Below, piece after piece: positions 10,397-19,675 of a stretch of 64,000 bases of DNA. The notes beneath the pieces were generated by a model that worked only from the letters and a program-made list of their open reading frames with translations, did not search any database and was not told the origin of the DNA. How positions within the stretch are numbered: the stretch's first letter is position 1; each line of letters starts with the position of its first letter. Source of the DNA: Rubrivivax sp. (GTDB taxonomy: Bacteria; Pseudomonadota; Gammaproteobacteria; Burkholderiales; Burkholderiaceae_C); assembly GCA_027485165.1 (NCBI GenBank), contig JAIXRN010000017.1, forward strand, positions 1 to 64,000, given 5' to 3'. The translations under genes were made by a program, and so were the position numbers.

Positions 10397-13300
10397 GTGC
10401 GACCCCCTGCCCAGGCTTCGTGTGCTGCTGCCGCCAAGCCCATACCCCCCATCACCTACCCCGAAGCGCTGCCGGTATCGGCCCGGCGCGAAGAGATCGC
10501 GCGCGCGATTGCCGAGAACCCGGTGGTCATCGTCTGCGGCGAGACGGGTTCGGGCAAGACCACGCAGCTGCCCAAGATCGCGCTGGAACTGGGCCGCGGC
10601 TGGGGCGCTGGCGGCACCGGGCTGATCGGCCACACCCAGCCGCGGCGCATTGCGGCTTCCAGCGTGGCGCAGCGCATCGCCAAGGAACTGAACACGACGC
10701 TGGGCGATGTGGTGGGCTACAAGGTGCGCTTCCAGGACCGCCTGGGCCCGGGTGCCAGCGTGAAGCTGATGACAGACGGCATCCTGCTGGCGGAAACGCA
10801 GACCGACCCGCTGCTGAAGGCTTACGACACGCTGATCATCGACGAGGCCCATGAACGCAGCCTGAACATCGACTTCCTGCTGGGCTATCTGAAGGAAGTG
10901 CTGGCGCGGCGGCCCGACCTGAAGGTGATCGTCACGTCGGCCACCATCGACGCCGACCGCTTCGCCCGGCACTTCGCCAGCGCGCGCGGGCCGGCGCCGG
11001 TGATCATGGTGTCGGGACGCACCTTCCCGGTCGAACAGCGCTGGCGGCCTTTTGAAGAGCGCAAGGACTTCGACCTGGAAGACGCCATTGCCGAAGCGGT
11101 GGACGAGCTCTGGCGCGGCAGCGGCGGCCAAGCCGCAGCGGGGCCTGGGGACATCCTCATCTTCCTGCCCGGCGAACGCGAGATCCGCGACGCCGCAGAC
11201 CACCTGCGCCGGCACCTGGCGCAGCAGCACCGCGGTGGCCCGCAGCCCGAGATATTGCCGCTGTTCGCGCGCCTGTCGCAGGCTGAACAAGACCGCGTGT
11301 TCCAGGAAGGCAACGGCCGGCGCATCGTGCTGGCCACCAACGTGGCTGAGACATCGCTGACGGTGCCAGGCATCCGCTACGTCATCGACACCGGGCTGGC
11401 GCGCGTGAAGCGCTACAGCTACCGCAACAAGGTCGAACAGCTGCAGATCGAAGGCATCAGCCAGGCCGCGGCCAACCAGCGCGCCGGGCGCTGCGGGCGG
11501 GTGGCCAACGGCGTGTGCATCCGGCTGTACGGCGAACAGGAATTCAACGGCCGGCCGAAGTTCACCGACCCGGAAATCCTGCGCTCGTCGCTGGCCGGCG
11601 TGATCCTGCGCATGAAAGCGCTGCACCTGGGGACGGTGGATGACTTCCCGTTCCTGGAGGCGCCGCCGAAGAAGGCGATTGCCGACGGCTACGCGCTGCT
11701 GGACGAGCTGAACGCGGTGGACGAGGCCAACGAGCTGACGGCCACGGGCAAGGCACTGAGCCGCCTGCCGCTGGACCCGCGCGTGGGCCGGATGATCCTG
11801 GAAGCGCGTGACCGCCAGTGCCTGAACGAGGTGCTCATCATCGCCGCGGCCCTGAGCGGCCAGGACCCGCGGGACCGCCCGATGGAGGCCGCGCAGGCGG
11901 CTGACGAAAAGCACAAGAAGTTCGACGACGAGCGGTCGGAATTCATGGGCTACCTGAAGCTGTGGAAGTGGATCGATGAAGGGCGTGGCCATGGCGGCGA
12001 CAGTGCCGCCCACAAGCTGACGAACCGCCAGCAGGAACAGCGCCTGCGCGAGAACTTCGTCAGCGCCCGCCGCGTTCGCGAATGGCGCGACATCCATTCG
12101 CAGCTGCACACCGTCGTGGCCGAACAGGGCTGGCGGCTGAACACGGCAGCCGCCACCTACGACCAGGTGCATCTGGCGATGCTGGCCGGGCTCTTGGGCA
12201 ACATCGGCTGCAAGAGCGACGACGAAGACTGGTACCTGGGCGCGCGCGGGCTGAAGTTCTGGCGCCACCCGGGCGCGCACCTGAGCAAGAAGCCCGGCCG
12301 CTGGCTGGTGGCGGCCGAACTGGTGGAAACCACGCGTCTGTACGGCCGCGGGCTGGCGGCCATCGACCCAGCCTGGATTCCGCCCATCGCCGGCCACCTG
12401 ATCAAGACCCAACTGCTGGAACCGCACTGGGAAAAGAAGGCGGCCGAAGTGGTGGCGCTGGAACGCGCCACGCTCTACGGCATCGTCATCTACAACAACA
12501 AGCGCGTGAACTTCGGGCGCATCGACGCCGCTGCGGCGCGCGACATCTTCATCCGCGAAGCCCTGGTGGCCAGCCTGCACGAAGACACCTGGGACGCGGC
12601 CTTCGAACGCCAGTTGCCCTTCCTGGCCCACAACCGCAAGCTCTTGGCCCAGGTGCAGGAACTGGAGCACAAGTCGCGCCGGCAGGACGTGCTGGTGGAC
12701 GACGAACTGATCCACGCCTACTACGACCAGCAGCTGCCCAAGGACGTGTTCTCGGGTGCACTGCTGGAACGCTGGTACCGCGAAGAGCTGAAGAAGCAGC
12801 CGCAGCTGCTGTGCCTGAAGCGCGAAGAGCTGATGCGGCACGAGGCCGCAGGCATCACCACGGCGACCTTCCCCAAGACCCTGCGCCTGGGCGGCATCGA
12901 CTGCAGCGTGAGCTACCTGCACGAGCCCGGCGACGCGAAGGACGGCATCACCGTCACCGTGCCCATCTACGCGCTGAACCAGGTGAACGACGAACGCTGC
13001 GAATGGCTGGTGCCCGGCATGCTGCACGGCAAGGTGCTGGCCCTCATCAAGAGCCTGCACCAGCGCCCGCGTTCGCGCCTGGTGCCGCTGCCCGAGTACG
13101 CCGCCGAGTTCTGCGAAACGGTGCCCTACGCCCAGGGCGGCCTGATGGACGCGCTGCTGAAGGCCGTGCGCGAACGCACCCAGCTGGCCGTGCAGCGCAA
13201 CGACTTCAAGCTGGAAACCCTGGGCCAGCACCTGTTCATGAACTTCCGCGTCGTCGACGAACACGGCCGGCAGCTGGGCACCGGGCGCGACCTGGCCAGC

Positions 13301-14347
13301 CTGAAGGCCGAGCTGGGTGGGCAGGCGCGAAGCGCGTTCCAGGCGCTGGCGGCGCTGAAGCTGGCGGCACCGGGGGCAGGGGCGGCACCGGCAGCATCAT
13401 CGGCGCCTGCCGCTGTGCCCAAGGGCGCGGGTTCGGCTACGCGCGGCGTGGTGGTGCAGGCCGTCAAGACGGCTCCAGCCACCACGGCGGCGCCTGATGC
13501 TGCGCGCTACACCGCCTGGACTTTTGGTGAACTGCCCGAGCTGATGGAAATCCGCCGCGGGGCACAGACCCTGGTGGGCTTCCCCGCGCTGCTGGACCGG
13601 GGCACGCATGTGGAAATCGAGGTCTTCGACGAACCCGATGTGGCTGCCGCCCGCCACCGCGCCGGCCTGCGCCGGCTGGTGGCCCTGCAGATCAAGGAAC
13701 CGCTGAAGTACCTGGAAAAAGGCATCCCCGACCTGCCGAAGATGGCGGCGCTGTACATGCCCCTGGGCACGCTGGAAGATTTGCGCGTGCAGATCGTCGA
13801 CATCGCGCTGGACCGCGCCTTCCTGGCCGACCCGCTGCCCACCGACGCTGCCGCCTTTGCGCAACGCGTGGAGCAGGGCCGCACGCGGCTGACGCTGATC
13901 GCACACGAAGTGGCGCGCCTGGCGGGCACCGTGCTGGCTGAATACGCCGCCGCCACGCGCAAGCTGAAGGACAGCAAGCCGCCGCGCGATGTGGCCGAAG
14001 ACATCAGCGCGCAGCTTCAGCGCCTGGTGCCCAAGCGTTTCCTGGCCGACACCGCCTGGGCCGCGCTGCAGCACCTGCCGCGCTACCTGAAAGCCGTGGT
14101 GCTTCGCCTGGACAAGCTGCGCGCCGACCCCGCGCGCGACGCCACACGCCTGGCCGAACTGCGCCCGCTGGAACAGCGCTGGCTGCGCCGCGTGGCCGAG
14201 CTGAAAGGCGCGGGCCACGCCAGGCTGGACGAATACCGCTGGCTGCTGGAAGAACTGCGGGTCAGCCTCTTCGCCCAGGAGTTGCGCACCCCGCAGCCGG
14301 TGAGCGCCAAACGCCTGGACAAGGTCTGGGCCCAGCTGGTGAGCTGA
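10397..14347 (+). CDS. hrpA: ATP-dependent RNA helicase HrpA (DEAH box)
   Basis: A large DEAH-box RNA helicase; in E. coli HrpA acts in mRNA processing and resolution of stalled ribosomes. From the GTG at 10397 the product is 1316 residues, close to E. coli HrpA (1300). Walker A GETGSGKT is at 48-55, DEAH at 149-152, SAT in VTSATID, and motif VI in QRAGRCGR. Helicase-associated and OB-fold domains follow, then the long C-terminal HrpA-specific region with an Ala/Pro-rich linker near 990-1035. The GTG was picked because no ATG precedes the conserved domain in this frame downstream of the VOC gene; the start is therefore moderately sure, the identity high. Confidence 0.95.
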   Translation: MRPPAQASCAAAAKPIPPITYPEALPVSARREEIARAIAENPVVIVCGETGSGKTTQLPKIALELGRGWGAGGTGLIGHTQPRRIAASSVAQRIAKELNTTLGDVVGYKVRFQDRLGPGASVKLMTDGILLAETQTDPLLKAYDTLIIDEAHERSLNIDFLLGYLKEVLARRPDLKVIVTSATIDADRFARHFASARGPAPVIMVSGRTFPVEQRWRPFEERKDFDLEDAIAEAVDELWRGSGGQAAAGPGDILIFLPGEREIRDAADHLRRHLAQQHRGGPQPEILPLFARLSQAEQDRVFQEGNGRRIVLATNVAETSLTVPGIRYVIDTGLARVKRYSYRNKVEQLQIEGISQAAANQRAGRCGRVANGVCIRLYGEQEFNGRPKFTDPEILRSSLAGVILRMKALHLGTVDDFPFLEAPPKKAIADGYALLDELNAVDEANELTATGKALSRLPLDPRVGRMILEARDRQCLNEVLIIAAALSGQDPRDRPMEAAQAADEKHKKFDDERSEFMGYLKLWKWIDEGRGHGGDSAAHKLTNRQQEQRLRENFVSARRVREWRDIHSQLHTVVAEQGWRLNTAAATYDQVHLAMLAGLLGNIGCKSDDEDWYLGARGLKFWRHPGAHLSKKPGRWLVAAELVETTRLYGRGLAAIDPAWIPPIAGHLIKTQLLEPHWEKKAAEVVALERATLYGIVIYNNKRVNFGRIDAAAARDIFIREALVASLHEDTWDAAFERQLPFLAHNRKLLAQVQELEHKSRRQDVLVDDELIHAYYDQQLPKDVFSGALLERWYREELKKQPQLLCLKREELMRHEAAGITTATFPKTLRLGGIDCSVSYLHEPGDAKDGITVTVPIYALNQVNDERCEWLVPGMLHGKVLALIKSLHQRPRSRLVPLPEYAAEFCETVPYAQGGLMDALLKAVRERTQLAVQRNDFKLETLGQHLFMNFRVVDEHGRQLGTGRDLASLKAELGGQARSAFQALAALKLAAPGAGAAPAASSAPAAVPKGAGSATRGVVVQAVKTAPATTAAPDAARYTAWTFGELPELMEIRRGAQTLVGFPALLDRGTHVEIEVFDEPDVAAARHRAGLRRLVALQIKEPLKYLEKGIPDLPKMAALYMPLGTLEDLRVQIVDIALDRAFLADPLPTDAAAFAQRVEQGRTRLTLIAHEVARLAGTVLAEYAAATRKLKDSKPPRDVAEDISAQLQRLVPKRFLADTAWAALQHLPRYLKAVVLRLDKLRADPARDATRLAELRPLEQRWLRRVAELKGAGHARLDEYRWLLEELRVSLFAQELRTPQPVSAKRLDKVWAQLVS

Positions 14348-14371
14348 AACGCAATAGCAATGATTCGCGTT
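14348..14371. promoter_or_regulatory. Candidate Fur-type operator/promoter of the solute-binding protein gene
   Basis: An imperfect dyad begins right after the hrpA stop: AACGCAAT (14348-14355), 7 bases, ATT-C-GCGTT (14363-14371). It is the only AT-rich patch between the two genes and is followed by TATAGT (14372-14377), a possible -10. Position and the iron-type transporter downstream suggest Fur, but the match to the GATAATGATAATCATTATC consensus is poor. Confidence 0.25.
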
Positions 14372-14411
14372 TATAGTGGTGGCTTCTCCATCCGAGATTG
14401 ACTGCCGCAAC

Positions 14412-15518
14412 ATGAACGCTGTCCGCCGCCTTTCCCGCTGCCTCGCCTGTCACTTCGCCTGTCTGCTCGCTCAGCCGCCGGGTTCCGCCGCCATCGCCGC
14501 AGCCCTGGCCGCTACCCTGAGCCTGGCCGCCCTGCCGACGCAGGCGCAGGAACAGGTGCTGAACCTGTATTCGGCCCGCCACTACCAGACCGACGAGGCG
14601 CTCTACACCAACTTCACCCGGGCTACCGGCATCCGCATCAACCGTGTCGAGGCCGACGACGCCGGCATCCTGGCCCGGCTGCAAGCCGAAGGCACCGCCA
14701 GCCCGGCCGACGTCATCCTGCTGGTCGACGCCGCGCGGTTGTGGCGCGGTGAACAAGAGGGCCTGTTCCAGCCCTTCAAGTCGGCCGTGGTCGAGCAGCG
14801 CATCCCGGCGCAGTTCCGCGCTGGCGATGCCAGCCGGGGCATGCAGTGGGTAGGGGTGTCCACCCGCGCACGCGTCATCGTCTACGACAAGACCCGTGTG
14901 AAGGCCAGCGACGTGGACAGCTACGAAAAGCTGGCCAGCCCGGCGCTGAAAGGCCAGGTCTGCCTGCGCAGCGGTTCGCACCCGTACAACCTGAGCCTGT
15001 TCGGGTCGGTACTGGAACACCTGGGCCCGCAGAACACCGAAGCCTGGCTGAAGGGCATCGTGGCCAACATGGCGCGTGCGCCAAAGGGCGGCGACACCGA
15101 CCAGATCCGGGGCGTGGCCAGCGGCGAATGTGGCGTGGCGGTGACGAACACCTACTACTTCGCACGCCTGATGCGCAGTGCCCGGCCTGAAGACAAGGAC
15201 CTCGTCGACCGTGTCGGCCTGGTGTTCCCGAACCAGGGCAGCTGGGGCACGCACGTCAACATCTCCGGCGCCGCCGTGGCCCGCCATGCCCGCAACCGCG
15301 AAGCTGCGGTGAAGTTCATCGAATACCTGGCAGGCGACGAAGCCCAGCGCATGCTGGCCGACGGCAACAACGAATACGCCACAGCGCCCGGCGTGCAGAT
15401 GACAAACCCGGCGCTGAAGGCGCTGGGCAGTTTCAAGGCCGAGACGGTGCCGATCGCCAAGGTGGGCGCGAACACCACGCAAGTGCAACAGATGCTGGAC
15501 CGCGTGGGTTTCAAGTAG
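14412..15518 (+). CDS. Periplasmic iron(III)-type ABC solute-binding protein (FbpA/FutA-like)
   Basis: A 368-residue exported binding protein for an ABC importer, most like the ferric-ion binders FbpA/FutA. A hydrophobic signal region is followed by an AQA-type cleavage site near residue 47. The mature protein starts with the characteristic VLNLYSARHYQTDEALY and has DVILLVDAARLWRGEQEGLFQP, HPYNLSLFG, and the CGVAVTNTYYFARL segment whose adjacent Tyr residues bind iron in the family. No permease or ATPase gene is adjacent, so it is either an orphan or serves a transporter encoded elsewhere. The ATG at 14412 gives a proper signal peptide; an upstream in-frame GTG-type start is less likely. It ends just before a strong terminator. 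Confidence 0.88.
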   Translation: MNAVRRLSRCLACHFACLLAQPPGSAAIAAALAATLSLAALPTQAQEQVLNLYSARHYQTDEALYTNFTRATGIRINRVEADDAGILARLQAEGTASPADVILLVDAARLWRGEQEGLFQPFKSAVVEQRIPAQFRAGDASRGMQWVGVSTRARVIVYDKTRVKASDVDSYEKLASPALKGQVCLRSGSHPYNLSLFGSVLEHLGPQNTEAWLKGIVANMARAPKGGDTDQIRGVASGECGVAVTNTYYFARLMRSARPEDKDLVDRVGLVFPNQGSWGTHVNISGAAVARHARNREAAVKFIEYLAGDEAQRMLADGNNEYATAPGVQMTNPALKALGSFKAETVPIAKVGANTTQVQQMLDRVGFK

Positions 15519-15539
15519 GCCAGCGGAACGGCCACAAGA

Positions 15540-15565
15540 AAAAAGCGCCCCACGGGGCGCTTTTT
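15540..15565. terminator. Bidirectional Rho-independent terminator
   Basis: AAAAAGCGCCCC (15540-15551), AC loop, GGGGCGCTTTTT (15554-15565): a perfect 12-bp stem flanked by A-runs and T-runs on both sides. It can terminate the solute-binding protein gene on the plus strand and the SRP RNA on the minus strand. Confidence 0.92.
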
Positions 15566-15580
15566 GATTGGATGAGGTGA

Positions 15581-15670
15581 CGAGCCTGATCTCGGCACTG
15601 CTTACAACGCTTAGGGCTGCTTGGTTCCCCACCTGACCCGGTTGGGCGCGCTCACATGCGAGGAGGCCCG
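15581..15670 (-). ncRNA. ffs: Small 4.5S signal recognition particle RNA
   Basis: Read on the minus strand, the segment contains the SRP RNA core GGTCAGGTGGGGAACC followed by AAGCAGCCC. The GGAA tetraloop caps a short stem, and the asymmetric and symmetric internal loops contact Ffh. The ends pair: GGGCCT (15669-15664) with AGGCTC (15587-15582), and CTCG near the 5' end with CGAG near the 3' end. Total length is about 90 nt, typical for the small bacterial form. The bidirectional terminator lies ~15 bases past its 3' end. The ends are estimated from the pairing, not mapped. Confidence 0.93.
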
Positions 15671-15695
15671 TCGCTGACGAGTGTAGCCCAGCCCC

Positions 15696-16820
15696 TCAGC
15701 GCAGCTGGAGATCAGCACCGTTGAACTGCACGCCCAGCGGGTCGATGTGCAATTGCTTCGGCCCGGCTTCCACCTGCCCGGCCACCCAGGCCGGCACGCC
15801 GCAGTCGCGGGCCACCGCGGCGGCTTGTTCGGCCCGGTCAGCGGGCACGAAGAGGGCAAAGCCTGCGCCCATGTTCAGCGTGCCGTAGGCCTCGGCATCG
15901 TCCATCGCCGCCTGATGCTGGATGAAGCGCAGTACCGGCGGCACGGGGGGCAGGGTATGGATACGGTAGGCCAGCGTTTTCGGGTGGCGCAGCAGTTTGC
16001 GCCAGCCGTGGCCGGTGATGTTGGCGGCGTAGTGCACCGGCACGCCCGCGCGCCACAGCGCTTCGGTCACGGGGGAATAGAGCAGGGTGGGCGCCAGCAA
16101 GGCATTGCCGTAGCGCCATCCGGGCTGGCCGGGTTCGATCTCGGTCAGGTAGCCCTGCGGCAGGCGTTCGGCCAGCTTGCGTGCCAGGCTCAGGCCATTG
16201 GCGTGGATGCCACTGCTGGCCAGCAGCACGATGGCGTCGCCGGGGCCCAGGCGGTCGCCCAGCGTCAGCCTTTCCTTGGGGTTCACCAGGCCCGTGCAGG
16301 AAGCCGCCAGGTCGATGCGCCCGGCTTCCACGATGCCCGCCAGTGCGGGTGTCTCGCCCCCGCCCCAGGCCACCTGGCAGGTGTCGCAGGCCGCCTTCCA
16401 GCCGCGCACCAAGGCCTGCGCCCGGTCTGCGTCGGCAAACCAGTCGCTGCCGCCTGCGGCCCAGTAGGCCTGCACCACCAGGGGCGTGGCACCGACCGTG
16501 ATGAGGTCGTTTACCGCCATCGCAATCGTGTCCTGCGCGATGCCGTCGAAGTAGCTTCTGCCCGTCAGACGCTGCATCTCGTCGGCCACCAGGGTCTTGG
16601 TGCCCAGGCATTCCACGATGCTGGCCAGCAGGAAGGGCCCCACGTCCACCACATAGGCCGATTCGCCGCGCGAGCCCGCCAGTTCAGCAAAACCGTGCAC
16701 GCCCAAGTGGGCCCCGGTGGCGGCGGCAGCGCGCTGCGCGGCCACCTTCAGCGGATCGATCAGGTCGTAGTTGACGCCGGCCTGGTCGTAGGTCAGTGGG
16801 GTGGGCGCTTGGGTGCTCAT
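15696..16820 (-). CDS. PurM-like AIR-synthase-related protein
   Basis: A 374-residue protein with the PurM (phosphoribosylformylglycinamidine cyclo-ligase) fold. It starts TPLTYDQAGVNYDLIDPLK, has AMAVNDLITVGATPL, GGGETPALAG and SSGIHANGLSLARKLAER, which correspond to PurM motifs MCVNDL, GGETAEMP and SSGxHSNGY. The PurM nucleotide-site motif GTDGVGTK is replaced by a segment reading ECLGTKTLVADEM, and the region before it is diverged. It is therefore a paralogue group ('AIR synthase related') rather than clearly the purine enzyme; whether a canonical purM exists elsewhere cannot be seen. It is divergent from dnaX with 88 bases between starts and is followed by ffs on the same strand. Confidence 0.8.
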   Translation of the reverse strand: MSTQAPTPLTYDQAGVNYDLIDPLKVAAQRAAAATGAHLGVHGFAELAGSRGESAYVVDVGPFLLASIVECLGTKTLVADEMQRLTGRSYFDGIAQDTIAMAVNDLITVGATPLVVQAYWAAGGSDWFADADRAQALVRGWKAACDTCQVAWGGGETPALAGIVEAGRIDLAASCTGLVNPKERLTLGDRLGPGDAIVLLASSGIHANGLSLARKLAERLPQGYLTEIEPGQPGWRYGNALLAPTLLYSPVTEALWRAGVPVHYAANITGHGWRKLLRHPKTLAYRIHTLPPVPPVLRFIQHQAAMDDAEAYGTLNMGAGFALFVPADRAEQAAAVARDCGVPAWVAGQVEAGPKQLHIDPLGVQFNGADLQLR

Positions 16821-16908
16821 GGCGCGGATTATCCCTGCCGGCCTTGCAGTGGCCAGGCGTTGCCGGGCGCCCGCGCGGGCAGGGCCCCCGCCCTAGAATC
16901 AAGGGCAG

Positions 16909-18714
16909 ATGTCCACCCTCGTCCTTGCCCGCAAGTACCGCCCCCGCCGCTTCGCCGAAATGGTGGGGCAGGAACACGTGGTGCAGGCGCTGACGAACGC
17001 GCTCACGCAGCAGCGGCTGCACCACGCCTACCTGTTCACCGGCACCCGGGGCATCGGCAAGACCACGGTCAGCCGCATCCTGGCCAAGAGCCTGAACTGC
17101 GTGGGCCCCGACGGTACGGGCGGCATCACCGCCGAGCCCTGCGGCGTGTGCAGCACCTGCCTGGAAATCGACGCCGACCGCTACATCGACTACACCGAAC
17201 TCGACGCCGCCAGCAACCGCGGCATCGACGAGGTCAAGGACCTGATCGAACGCGCCGCCTACAAGCCCAGCGTCGGCCGCTTCAAGGTCTTCATGATCGA
17301 CGAAGCCCACCAGCTGACGAAAGACGCCTTCAACGCCCTGCTCAAGACGCTGGAAGAGCCGCCGGACTATCTGAAGTTCGTGCTGGCCACCACCGACCCC
17401 GAAAAGATGCTGCCCACGGTGCTGAGCCGTTGTCTGCAGTTCAACCTGCGGCCCATGGCGCCGGCCACGGTGCGGGAACACCTGGCGCAGGTGCTGCAGG
17501 CCGAAGGCATTGCCTTCGATGACGGCGCGCTGCGCTTGCTGGCGCGCGCGGCGCGTGGGTCGATGCGCGACGGTCTGTCTCTCACCGACCAGGCCATCGC
17601 CTACGGCAGCGGTGCGCTGCAGGAAGAGGGCGTGCGCGCCATGCTGGGCGCGGTAGACCGCGGGCAGGCCCGTGCCCTGGTGGAAGCGCTGGCCCGGCAC
17701 GACGGCGCAGCCGTGCTGCAGGCCGTGGACGGCCTGCGCGGCCTGGCCTTGTCGGCCAGCGGCACCCTGGAAGAAATGGCCCGGCTGCTGCAGCAGATGG
17801 CCATCGAACAGGCCGTGCCGGGCGCGCTGGACGCGCAGGACGCGGACACCGAAGATGCCCGCGCCCTGCACAGCCTGCTGGCGCCTGACGAGACCCAGCT
17901 GCTGTACAGCATGGTGCTGCACGGCCGCGCTGAACTGGGCTTGATGAGCGACGAGTACGGCGCGCTGACGATGGTGCTGCTTCGCTTCCTGGCCTTCCCG
18001 CCCGTGGGACGATCAGCTACTGGCGCCGGCCAGCCCGCAGCGGCCGGTAAGCCGGGCCCAGCAGCCACGCCAGGGCCAGCGGCTGCGCCACCTGCGCGGG
18101 CGGCGCCTTTGCGTACCCCGGCGCCGCCCGCGGCCACGCTGCCGGCCAAGGCGCCATGGGATGCTGTGCCTGCCGAAGCACCGCCCGTTGCCCCGGTTGC
18201 TGCGGGCGCGGCGAAAGCCCCGACCGCTGCTTCCGACACTGCCCTGGGCGACCAGTGGGCCGGCATCGTCGGGCAGCTGTGCGACCAGGGCAGCGTGCAG
18301 GCCCTGGTGCGCGAATTGGCCCTGCAGTCGGCACTCGCGGCGGTCGACGCATCCACCCAGCCGCCCACCTGGCGGCTGCTGGTGGAACGCGAGATGCTGC
18401 GCAACCCGGCCCTGCAAGACAAGCTGCGTGCGGCCCTGGTGGCCGCGCTGGGGCATGACATCGCCCTGGACATCGCCGCCGGCGCCCCGATCGACACGCC
18501 GGCGCGCCGCGACGCGGCCGAACGCCAGCGCCGCCAGGCCGCCGCTGAGGCCGTCATCCACCGCGACCCGGTGGTGCAGCAGCTGCTGGCCCAGTACAAG
18601 ACCGCGCGCATCGTGCCCGGCTCGATCAAGCCCGTGCTGGACGCCGCAGGCGCCCGCGCTACCCCCAACCCCGAAGCGAACGTCGAAGCGAACCTAGAAG
18701 GAAAAGCACCATGA
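16909..18714 (+). CDS. dnaX: DNA polymerase III subunits gamma/tau
   Basis: Clamp-loader ATPase of the replicative polymerase. 601 residues. The N-terminal AAA+ domain (1-~370) shows Walker A GTRGIGKT (45-52), a four-cysteine zinc site (C in SLNC, CGVCSTC), Walker B FMIDEAH and the sensor segment [10 protein letters not shown] Pro/Ala-rich linker (about 370-445) leads to the tau-specific C-terminal domain that binds the polymerase alpha subunit. I see no obvious A-rich slippery sequence, so production of a separate gamma form is not evident. It overlaps ybaB by ATGA, forming the conserved dnaX-ybaB-recR operon. Confidence 0.97.
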   Translation: MSTLVLARKYRPRRFAEMVGQEHVVQALTNALTQQRLHHAYLFTGTRGIGKTTVSRILAKSLNCVGPDGTGGITAEPCGVCSTCLEIDADRYIDYTELDAASNRGIDEVKDLIERAAYKPSVGRFKVFMIDEAHQLTKDAFNALLKTLEEPPDYLKFVLATTDPEKMLPTVLSRCLQFNLRPMAPATVREHLAQVLQAEGIAFDDGALRLLARAARGSMRDGLSLTDQAIAYGSGALQEEGVRAMLGAVDRGQARALVEALARHDGAAVLQAVDGLRGLALSASGTLEEMARLLQQMAIEQAVPGALDAQDADTEDARALHSLLAPDETQLLYSMVLHGRAELGLMSDEYGALTMVLLRFLAFPPVGRSATGAGQPAAAGKPGPAATPGPAAAPPARAAPLRTPAPPAATLPAKAPWDAVPAEAPPVAPVAAGAAKAPTAASDTALGDQWAGIVGQLCDQGSVQALVRELALQSALAAVDASTQPPTWRLLVEREMLRNPALQDKLRAALVAALGHDIALDIAAGAPIDTPARRDAAERQRRQAAAEAVIHRDPVVQQLLAQYKTARIVPGSIKPVLDAAGARATPNPEANVEANLEGKAP

Positions 18715-19037
18715 TGAAAGGCCAACTCGCCGGCTTGATGAAGCAAGCCCAGGCCATGCAGGACAACATGAAAAAGGCGCAGGACGAACTGGCGCTGATG
18801 GAAGTGGACGGCCAGAGTGGCGCTGGCCTGGTGAAGGTGACCATGACCTGCAAGCACGACGTCAAGCGCGTGGTCATCGACCCCAGCCTGCTGTCCGACG
18901 ACAAGGACATGCTGGAAGACCTGGTGGCCGCCGCCTTCAACGACGCCGTACGCCGGGCCGAGGAAGTGAGCACTGAAAAGATGGGCAAGCTGACGGCCGG
19001 GCTGCCGCTGCCACCGGGCATGAAGTTCCCCTTCTGA
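18711..19037 (+). CDS. ybaB: YbaB/EbfC-family nucleoid-associated protein
   Basis: A 108-residue dimeric DNA-binding protein conserved between dnaX and recR across bacteria. The N-terminal helix [24 protein letters not shown] and the C-terminal [12 protein letters not shown] are diagnostic. The first ATG (18711) overlaps the dnaX stop in ATGA; a second Met follows immediately. It overlaps recR by one base (TGATG), so the three genes are translationally coupled. Its role is nucleoid organisation, possibly linked to RecR-dependent repair. Confidence 0.95.
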   Translation: MMKGQLAGLMKQAQAMQDNMKKAQDELALMEVDGQSGAGLVKVTMTCKHDVKRVVIDPSLLSDDKDMLEDLVAAAFNDAVRRAEEVSTEKMGKLTAGLPLPPGMKFPF

Positions 19038-19624
19038 TGGCCGAAGCAGCGCTGGAAGGCCTGGTCGACGCGCTGCGCCGGCTGCCCGGCGTGGGCCAGA
19101 AGTCGGCCCAGCGCATGGCCTTCCACCTGCTGCAGCACGACCGTGAAGGCGCACGCCGCCTGGCCGACGCGCTGACGCACGCGGTGCAGGCCATGCGGCA
19201 CTGCGCGCGCTGCCACACCTTCACTGAAAACGAGGTTTGCAGCACCTGCAGCGACGCCCGGCGCAACGCGCGGCTGCTGTGCGTGGTGGAAACGCCAGCC
19301 GACCAGGCCGCGCTGGAGCGCAGCAACAGCTACCGCGGCCTGTACTTCGTGCTGATGGGCCGCATCAGCCCTCTGGACGGCCTGGGCGTGGACGACATCG
19401 GTGCGGCCGAACTGCTGGCGCGCGCCAGCGACGGCGTGGTGGACGAAGTCATCCTGGCCACCGGTTTCACGGCCGAAGGCGAGGTGACCGCCCATGCGCT
19501 GGGCCAGGCACTGAAGGCCAGGGGCTTGAAGGTCACGCGGCTGGCGCGCGGGGTGCCCGCCGGCAGTGAACTGGAATACGTGGATCTGGGCACGCTGGCC
19601 CATGCGCTGGGCGACCGGCGCTGA
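19037..19624 (+). CDS. recR: Recombination mediator RecR
   Basis: Works with RecO (and RecF) to load RecA on SSB-coated gaps. 195 residues, family size about 200. Seen in order: helix-hairpin-helix [20 protein letters not shown], the four-cysteine zinc finger [16 protein letters not shown], the Toprim domain starting [17 protein letters not shown], and a C-terminal Walker-B-like [15 protein letters not shown]. The TGATG overlap with ybaB fixes the start. It is convergent with the DUF2189 gene, with a heptamer repeat between them. Confidence 0.97.
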   Translation: MAEAALEGLVDALRRLPGVGQKSAQRMAFHLLQHDREGARRLADALTHAVQAMRHCARCHTFTENEVCSTCSDARRNARLLCVVETPADQAALERSNSYRGLYFVLMGRISPLDGLGVDDIGAAELLARASDGVVDEVILATGFTAEGEVTAHALGQALKARGLKVTRLARGVPAGSELEYVDLGTLAHALGDRR

Positions 19625-19633
19625 CCGGCTGGG

Positions 19634-19675
19634 CGCTAGTCGCTAGTCGCTAGTCGCTAGTCGCTAGTCGCTAGT
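19634..19675. repeat. Six tandem copies of the heptamer CGCTAGT
   Basis: Six perfect, uninterrupted 7-bp units run from 19634 to 19675 in the gap between the recR stop and the 3' end of the DUF2189 gene. Each unit contains CTAG, which reads TAG on both strands; a 7-bp period puts stops in all three frames of both strands. The last unit supplies the TAG stop of the DUF2189 gene. Such a microsatellite is liable to copy-number change. Confidence 0.95.

Noticed and set aside
10166-13264. 1032-codon open frame antisense to hrpA
   Set aside because: The plus strand encodes a full HrpA with all helicase motifs; the antisense product is His/Gln/Val-rich with no domain, a usual by-product of high-GC coding DNA.
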